64,000 bases of DNA, from the NCBI RefSeq assembly GCF_025061645.1, contig NZ_JANYMP010000015.1, positions 124,001 to 188,000 on the forward strand, read 5' to 3'. Of this stretch, positions 59,276 through 64,000 are shown piece by piece. The position numbers and the translations under genes were made by a program. A model generated the notes under the pieces. It worked only from the letters and a program-made list of their open reading frames with translations, was not told the DNA's origin and made no database searches. This DNA comes from Umezawaea endophytica. GTDB taxonomy: Bacteria > Actinomycetota > Actinomycetes > Mycobacteriales > Pseudonocardiaceae. The number at the start of each line of letters is the position of its first letter. Position 1 is the stretch's first letter.

Positions 59276-60223
59276 ATGAGCAACGCGGAAGCGAGCCCCG
59301 AGGTCGTGCCCTGCGAGTCCACGCGCTCAGCCCCCCAACTCCTGCTGCCGCGATCGGTCCCGCTCGGCGGTCCCAGGGCCCAGCCCGTCCGCCGGACGCT
59401 GCCGCAGCGCGCCAGGTCGTTGATCGGCGCCTGGTGCTTCGTCGACCACTACGGCCCGTCGACGCCGAGCATGGCCGTCCCCGGCCACCCGCACACCGGG
59501 TTGCAGACCGTGTCCTGGCTGTTCTCGGGCACCATCGAGCACCGCGACACGGTCGGCACCACGTCACTCGTGCGGGCGGGCGAGATGAACCTCATGACCG
59601 CGGGCCGCGGCATCGCCCACTCCGAGCACGCCACCCCTGATTCGGACCTCCTGCACGGAGTCCAGCTCTGGGTGGCCCTCCCGGACCGCGACCGCTTCAC
59701 CGCCCCGCGCTTCGAGCACCACGTCCCGCGACCGGTCCTGGTCGGCGACACCCGCCTGACCGTCTTCCTCGGCAGCCTCATGGGCTCGACGTCCCCCGTG
59801 GCCACCAGCACCCCGCTGCTCGGCGCCCAGCTCGACGTCCCCGCTGGCGCCCGGCTGGACCTGACCGTCGACCCCGCGTTCGAGCACGGCGTCCTCGTCG
59901 ACGCGGGCGACGTCGAGGTGGATGGCGCACCGGTGACCGACGCCCAACTCCTCTACCTGCCCACCGGCGCCCCGACCCTCACGATCACCGCGGGCGACCG
60001 CCCGGCCCGGCTCCTGCTGCTGGGCGGCGAACCGCTGGACGAGCGCATCGTCATGTGGTGGAACTTCATCGGCCGCACCCACGACGAGGTCGAACGCTTC
60101 CGCGCCGAGTGGCAGGCCCAGATCCCGGAGCGGGAAGGCCCGTACGGCACCTTCCCCACCGAGTGGTCCTCGGCCCTACCGGCCCCGGAACTCCCGAACG
60201 CCAGGCTCAGACCCCGCGACTAG
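59276..60223 (+). CDS. Pirin-family cupin protein
   Basis: This 315-residue protein has two cupin domains. The N-terminal cupin keeps the metal site: HPHTGLQTVSWLFSG with two His, then HSEHATPDS with a further His. LLHGVQLWVALPDRDR is typical of pirins. Pirins bind iron and have been described as transcription cofactors or quercetinases in other organisms, and no role can be assigned here. The ATG lies 6 nt behind TACCAT. It follows the SCP2-like gene by 17 bp, and its 3' end overlaps the convergent DUF1023 gene by 4 bp. Confidence 0.9.
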   Translation: MSNAEASPEVVPCESTRSAPQLLLPRSVPLGGPRAQPVRRTLPQRARSLIGAWCFVDHYGPSTPSMAVPGHPHTGLQTVSWLFSGTIEHRDTVGTTSLVRAGEMNLMTAGRGIAHSEHATPDSDLLHGVQLWVALPDRDRFTAPRFEHHVPRPVLVGDTRLTVFLGSLMGSTSPVATSTPLLGAQLDVPAGARLDLTVDPAFEHGVLVDAGDVEVDGAPVTDAQLLYLPTGAPTLTITAGDRPARLLLLGGEPLDERIVMWWNFIGRTHDEVERFRAEWQAQIPEREGPYGTFPTEWSSALPAPELPNARLRPRD

Positions 60224-62193
60224 AACCACGACCCGATCGCCTTCACCGCACCGGCGGCCCCGTCGTAGACGTCCCGCCCGAACTCCGCCACGTTCCCCAC
60301 CGTGCCGACCACGATGTCCCCGGCGTCGTTCAACAACTCGGCCCCGGTGCTCACCGCCCCGTGCCCGGCGTCGGACCAGTTGCCGGAGAACAGGTCCCCG
60401 ACCACCTGACCGCCGCCCGTGACGACGTCGCCGACCAGGTCCGCGCCACCGGCGCCGACGTCGCCGATCAGGTCGACCACGGGGCCCACACCGGGCAGGT
60501 TCGAACCGGGCAACGACGGCCCGACCGGGCTGTCGTACCACTTCTGCGATGTGACGGACGCACCGTCACCGGTGGCGATCTTGGCCAGGTTGGCGACGGA
60601 CTCGCTGCCCTTGTCGTAGTAGTTCGAGTGCGCCCCGAGGAGGCTCGTCGAATCGGGCGTGCCGAACACCTTCGCCCCGAAGTCGCTGTCGTACGGACCG
60701 GTTGACGAACCGTCGGCGGTGAACCAGTCGGAACTGGTGCCCTGCACCACGGGATCGTGCTCGGTCGCACCGGCGTACACGTGACCAGGACCGGCGGAGA
60801 GCTGGTCGACGTTCGACGCCCCGACACCGGGCGACCCGACGAACGCGATGTCGTCCGCGGCCAACCCGTTCATGCCCGCGTAGCCGACCGTGGTGCTGCC
60901 GTAGGAGTGGCCGATCACCGTGAGGTGCTGGTTGTTGCCCGCCGCCTCGGCGGCGGCGCGGTAGCCGTTCACGTCGGCGACCAGGTTCTGCCCGCCCTCC
61001 TTGGCCAACTCCGGGCTGCCGACCTCACCAGGCGTCCAGCCGGGCGCGTCGTAGCCGAGCCACTGGATGGTGGCGTTGCCGTCGGCACCCATCTGCTCGC
61101 GCAGGTTCCCCGACTGCTCGATGCCGAAGCTGTCGAGCGTCGACCCGGTACCGGGAACGCAAACCGCCACGTTCTTCGCCGTGTCCGGGTCGCCGTACGC
61201 GATGGCCATGCCACCGTCGCCCCGAGGGCCGTAGGGGTCGTAGGCCAGCACGCGGACATCCGAGTTCGGCCAGCCCTTGTCCAGGGCGAGCGCCTCGGCG
61301 TCGTCCACGCTCTGCTGCGCGGCGGCGGCGTTCTCCGCCTTGGTGGCCGCTACCTGGCGCTCCTCCATGAGCGACGCGTACGCCGGGTCGTTGAGCAGCT
61401 CGGTCTGGCCGTCCGAGGTGTTGGGGTCGATGCCCAACTCGGCGGCCCGCTCGGCCATCGCGCTGTCCAGCCGGTCGCGCTCAGCACCGAAGCGCTGCGC
61501 GTCGTCGGTGATCCGCGCGCGGTTGGCCTGGTCGAGCACACCGGAGGGGAGGCCGCGCAACTGGCCGAGTTCCTGGAACTTCGACCTCAGGAGTTCGTCC
61601 TGCTGGTCCTTGGTCAGCGACTTCCACCACGCCGCGACCTGCTTGGGGTCCGTGCCGGGACCTGGCACGGTGGCCGACGTGCGCATCGCCGCGACGGTCT
61701 TCGCCCAGCCGGCGTCAGCCTTGGCTGTCTCCTCGAAACCGGGCTTCACCTGCGCCAACGCCGACGCGTACGACCGCAGTACCTGCTCGTACCCGCTCTT
61801 GACGTTGGTGAGCGACGAGTTGACCCGTTCGGCCAGCTCCAGGGTTTGCTGCGCGTCCATCAGCGGTGAGCGGCTCCGCCACACGGCGATGGCCTGGTCC
61901 GCGCTCCCGCGCATCTGGGAGTAGGCCCGAGACGCGGCCTGCACGACGTCGACCCCGACACCGAGGCGTTCCGTCGCCACCGTCGCGGACTTCGTCGACA
62001 GCTCCGCGCGGGCGCCGAACTTGTCCGAGGCCTGGCCGGTCCAGCCGGACTTGGCGGTGGAGCCGCCGGAGTTCACCGAGTCGCGTGCGCGGCCGACCGC
62101 GCTGATGGCGCCGCTGATCGGGTCGCCTGCGGCGGCGATCCGCCCGGCGTCACCTGAGGCGAGCTGGCCGTAGAGGACCTCGGGGTCGATCAC
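60220..62193 (-). CDS. Type VII effector: WXG100-like domain fused to DUF1023 alpha/beta hydrolase
   Basis: This 657-residue protein has an N-terminal helical region with a WXG100-like turn (TAKSGWTGQASDKFGARAEL), then a long helical linker (about 90-290). The DUF1023 hydrolase domain (about 300-560) has the nucleophile elbow IGHSYGSTTVGYAGM at Ser430 and AYDPYGPRGDGGMA before it. A Gly/Asp-rich C-terminus (about 590-657) contains small hydrophobic patches. There is no Sec signal. DUF1023 proteins with N-terminal WXG-like regions are frequent in actinobacteria and may be secreted lipases or esterases. The gene overlaps the EspC-like gene by ATGA. Antibacterial or cell-envelope activity is possible but not shown. 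Confidence 0.82.
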   Translation of the reverse strand: MIDPEVLYGQLASGDAGRIAAAGDPISGAISAVGRARDSVNSGGSTAKSGWTGQASDKFGARAELSTKSATVATERLGVGVDVVQAASRAYSQMRGSADQAIAVWRSRSPLMDAQQTLELAERVNSSLTNVKSGYEQVLRSYASALAQVKPGFEETAKADAGWAKTVAAMRTSATVPGPGTDPKQVAAWWKSLTKDQQDELLRSKFQELGQLRGLPSGVLDQANRARITDDAQRFGAERDRLDSAMAERAAELGIDPNTSDGQTELLNDPAYASLMEERQVAATKAENAAAAQQSVDDAEALALDKGWPNSDVRVLAYDPYGPRGDGGMAIAYGDPDTAKNVAVCVPGTGSTLDSFGIEQSGNLREQMGADGNATIQWLGYDAPGWTPGEVGSPELAKEGGQNLVADVNGYRAAAEAAGNNQHLTVIGHSYGSTTVGYAGMNGLAADDIAFVGSPGVGASNVDQLSAGPGHVYAGATEHDPVVQGTSSDWFTADGSSTGPYDSDFGAKVFGTPDSTSLLGAHSNYYDKGSESVANLAKIATGDGASVTSQKWYDSPVGPSLPGSNLPGVGPVVDLIGDVGAGGADLVGDVVTGGGQVVGDLFSGNWSDAGHGAVSTGAELLNDAGDIVVGTVGNVAEFGRDVYDGAAGAVKAIGSWF

Positions 62194-62501
62194 TGCGCTC
62201 CACCGATCTTGCGGAAGCTCTGGTGCGAGTCGTCGTCGGTGCGTTCGTAGGTGTCGGCGTTCTGGGTCAGCCCCTCGCCCGCGTCGCGGTACCAGGCCGA
62301 GCCGCGCCGCAGGTCGTCGGACTGCTGACCGGTGAACCTGGCCAAGGCGTCCGCGAACTCGGCCGCCGCCGGAACCTCGCCGAGCGCCCCCGCGTCAAGG
62401 CTGAGCATGGAGATGAGTTCGGCGCCGTCCGCGGCGGCGTCCGCTCCGTCGTGGAAGCCCTTGGAAGCGTTCCGCAACGCCTCCGGTTGCACACCGAACA
62501 C
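62190..62501 (-). CDS. EspC-like small type VII partner protein
   Basis: This 103-residue protein (FGVQPEALRNASKGFHDGAD, ALARFTGQQSDDLRRGSAWY) is helical and matches the EspC/DUF2580 class in length, with a C-terminal YERTDDDSHQSFRKIGG. It has no signal peptide. I start it at GTG 62501 because GGGTGGGAAA precedes it and the protein then has EspC size. A later GTG at 62492 is possible. The stop overlaps the DUF1023 effector start (ATGA), so it is made together with that protein and is its likely export partner. A second pair of this type lies at 20719-22236. Confidence 0.72.
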   Translation of the reverse strand: MFGVQPEALRNASKGFHDGADAAADGAELISMLSLDAGALGEVPAAAEFADALARFTGQQSDDLRRGSAWYRDAGEGLTQNADTYERTDDDSHQSFRKIGGAQ

Positions 62502-62604
62502 GATTTCCCACCCTTCGTGACTCCAACCGCTTGCACTGCGACGCACCCGGAGCGCGACCGGTTCCGGCACGATGACCAAGAAGAATCGAACCAGGAGGCA
62601 GCAC

Positions 62605-63339
62605 GTGCCAGCAGGATGGACCACGCAGCGGTGGACCGAGGTCTTCCTCGACCAGTCGACGATGTTCCGCGAGGCGGTCGCGGAAGCAGATCCGGCCGCG
62701 AACGTCCCGAGCTGCCCCGGCTGGAACTTCGCCGAACTGGCGGTCCACGTCGCCAGGTTCCTGGAGACCTCCCTCGAATACCTGCGCACCGGCAGCACCG
62801 TCCAGCTCAAGCCGCCGCCCCCACCGGTCGGAGCGTCGCCGATCGAGTACCTGGACGCCCAGTTGGCCGACGCCGCCGAGGTGCTGCCCCTGGTGCCCGG
62901 CAACCGGCCCACCTGGACGTTCTCGCCCGCGGCTCCCGACCTGGCGTGGGTCTGGCACCGCCGGATCGCCCACGAACTCGACCTGCGGCGGTGGGACGCG
63001 CAAGCCGCGTTGCGGCAGCTCGTGACCGGTGACGCGGACTTCGCCGCCGACGGCGTCGACGAGGCACTCGGCACGCTGCTGGCCGCGAAGTACACGACCG
63101 ACGTCCCGCTGAGGGTGACCGGCACGGTGGTCGTGCGCTGCACGGACGTGCCGGAGTCCTGGCACGTCCGGCTGACCCCCGGTGAAGTGCCCGAGGTCCG
63201 CGCGGCCGCTCCCGGCGAGGTCGCCGACGTCGAGGTCGACGGCGAGGCGCAGCTCATCCACTACGGGCTGTGGGGTCGTCTGCCGCTCAAGTCGGTCGGC
63301 GACGAAGCGGTGCTGCGAGCCGTGAGGATGGACCGATGA
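62605..63339 (+). CDS. Maleylpyruvate isomerase/mycothiol-dependent family protein
   Basis: This 244-residue protein belongs to the mycothiol-dependent maleylpyruvate isomerase (MDMPI/DinB-like) superfamily. The N-terminal helical bundle contains LDQSTMFREAVAEADPAANV, PSCPGWNFAELAVHVARFLE with conserved Pro-Gly-Trp and the His of VHVARF, and HRRIAHELDLRRWDAQAA with the typical HELxxHRxD-like spacing. The C-terminal domain is SCP2-like. It may handle mycothiol adducts, which fits an actinobacterial host. AGGAGG lies 8 nt before the GTG, so I prefer it to the ATG at 62572. The lipoprotein gene overlaps its stop by ATGA. Confidence 0.88.
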   Translation: MPAGWTTQRWTEVFLDQSTMFREAVAEADPAANVPSCPGWNFAELAVHVARFLETSLEYLRTGSTVQLKPPPPPVGASPIEYLDAQLADAAEVLPLVPGNRPTWTFSPAAPDLAWVWHRRIAHELDLRRWDAQAALRQLVTGDADFAADGVDEALGTLLAAKYTTDVPLRVTGTVVVRCTDVPESWHVRLTPGEVPEVRAAAPGEVADVEVDGEAQLIHYGLWGRLPLKSVGDEAVLRAVRMDR

Positions 63340-63647
63340 GGAAGCTGGTCCTGCTGCTCCCGTTCCTCCTGCTGCTCACGGGGTGCGCGCAGGAGTGGAG
63401 CGGTGAGGTGCGCTTCAAGGTCCGGGAGATCGGGGAGATCACCAGCGGACCCCTCGTGGTGCTCGACGTGGAAGGGGACAAGCCCACGGGGATCGAACTG
63501 ATCTCCAGCGGCACCGCCAAGCCCGACCAGTTCCCGGCCGACATCAAGCCCGGTGACGTCGTGCTCTGCCAGGTAAAGCAGCACGACAAGGACAACCTCG
63601 ACGGCGGCAACACCAGGACCACCATCGGGCCGTGCAAGCGGGCTTGA
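63336..63647 (+). CDS. Small lipoprotein
   Basis: This 103-residue protein has a lipoprotein signal (LLLLTGC, Cys17) and a mature part of about 85 residues with strand-like segments (SGEVRFKVREIGEITSGPLV and IKPGDVVLCQVKQHD) and two Cys, one each in VVLCQV and IGPCKR. I recognise no family. Translation is coupled to the mycothiol-family gene (4-bp overlap). It sits 102 bp before purF, whose promoter lies in that gap. Confidence 0.78.
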   Translation: MRKLVLLLPFLLLLTGCAQEWSGEVRFKVREIGEITSGPLVVLDVEGDKPTGIELISSGTAKPDQFPADIKPGDVVLCQVKQHDKDNLDGGNTRTTIGPCKRA

Positions 63648-63706
63648 GGGTGCGTTTCATCACGTCAGGCGGGGTTGGATGGGGTGGGTTCACCCGATGT
63701 TCGCCG

Positions 63707-63712
63707 TACACT
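63707..63712 (+). promoter_or_regulatory. -10 candidate of purF
   Basis: TACACT is the best -10 match upstream of purF, 37 nt before the GTG start. It would give a short leader that includes the AGGGAG ribosome binding site. No PurR-like box or guanine riboswitch was recognised. Confidence 0.45.
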
Positions 63713-63749
63713 CGTGGTGCCGACCGACATCGTCGCTAGGGAGCACTCG

Positions 63750-64000
63750 GTGGTCACCGACCAGTCAGACGCCGGCCGCACAACCACCCCATTCGAGGAC
63801 ACACTCGATTCCGACCCGCGCGAAGAGTGCGGTGTTTTCGGTGTGTGGGCTCCTGGCGAGGACGTCGCCAAGCTCACCTACTACGGTCTTTACGCCCTCC
63901 AGCACCGCGGCCAGGAGGCCGCGGGCATCTCGGTGGGCGACGGCAGCCAGGTCGTGGTCTTCAAGGACCTCGGGCTGGTCAGCCAGGTGTTCGACGAGCA
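63750..64000 (+). CDS. purF: Amidophosphoribosyltransferase, 5' part
   Basis: The window ends within this gene, so only about 83 residues are seen. PurF makes phosphoribosylamine from PRPP and glutamine, the committed first step of purine synthesis. A 26-residue propeptide precedes Cys27 of [11 protein letters not shown], the N-terminal nucleophile exposed after processing, and [20 protein letters not shown] is the glutaminase-domain signature. The GTG at 63750 has AGGGAG 6 nt upstream. The remainder, including the phosphoribosyltransferase domain, lies beyond the window. purM would be expected next if the mycobacterial order continues. Confidence 0.95.
   Translation, partial: MVTDQSDAGRTTTPFEDTLDSDPREECGVFGVWAPGEDVAKLTYYGLYALQHRGQEAAGISVGDGSQVVVFKDLGLVSQVFDE

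Overview
This window comes from a high-GC actinobacterium, most likely of the Pseudonocardiaceae (Saccharothrix, Lentzea or Actinosynnema type). The reasons are strong third-position G/C bias, many GTG starts, many apparently leaderless genes, type VII secretion (ESX) accessory genes of the PE/PPE/EspG/EspC classes, a mycothiol-dependent-enzyme family protein, SigE-family sigma factors and a PF04672-type methyltransferase. The genus is inferred, not shown.

The backbone is purine biosynthesis. purA (6.4-7.7 kb), purD (16.0-17.3), purB (30.0-31.4), purC (35.3-36.2), purS-purQ-purL (37.8-41.0) and the start of purF (63.75 to the window end) are all on the + strand. From purD on, the order matches purD-purB-purC-purSQ-purL-(small SCP2-like gene)-purF of Mycobacterium tuberculosis as I recall it. 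Accessory genes are inserted between these anchors.

Layout. 0-6.3 kb: a membrane protein with a membrane-anchored MinD-like ATPase, a His-rich membrane protein behind a CCCCTAGGGG palindrome, a FUSC-type protein, and a secreted HNH nuclease coupled to a small protein. 7.8-11.6 kb: a sulfonate-use operon ssuCBAD behind a leaderless leader peptide and a terminator hairpin, read here as a cysteine attenuator. 11.7-16.0 kb: a secreted glycerophosphodiesterase and a TRAP-TAXI transporter. 17.4-22.2 kb: type VII locus A (PE-like, DUF3558 lipoprotein, PPE-like, EspG), then an EspC-like gene with a transglycosylase effector. 22.3-26.1 kb: aminotransferase, potassium channel, HAD hydrolase, threonine aldolase. 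26.2-29.9 kb: two paralogous SigE-type sigma/membrane-protein pairs flanking a Gdx/SMR exporter with its TetR regulator. 31.4-37.2 kb: MOSC protein, lipoprotein, polar amino acid ABC transporter, SDR protein. 41.0-43.4 kb: three tandem GH25 lysozymes, the middle one decayed. 43.5-52.4 kb: aldo-keto reductase/LysR pair, two paralogous membrane pentapeptide-like proteins, methyltransferase, PAS-GGDEF-EAL protein, MarR/hydrolase pair. 52.5-55.4 kb: GH15 trehalase/glucoamylase overlapping a glucose-dehydrogenase-like gene. 55.4-62.5 kb: type VII locus B and an EspC-like/DUF1023 effector pair. 62.6-64 kb: mycothiol-family protein, lipoprotein and purF.

Two themes recur. Type VII accessory genes occur as two paralogous PE/PPE/EspG cassettes and two EspC-plus-effector pairs, with no ESX core genes (EccB-E, MycP) in the window. 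Many genes start about 6 nt downstream of a TANNNT hexamer and have no Shine-Dalgarno sequence, which suggests leaderless transcripts. No tRNA, rRNA, CRISPR array, transposase or integrase was seen.
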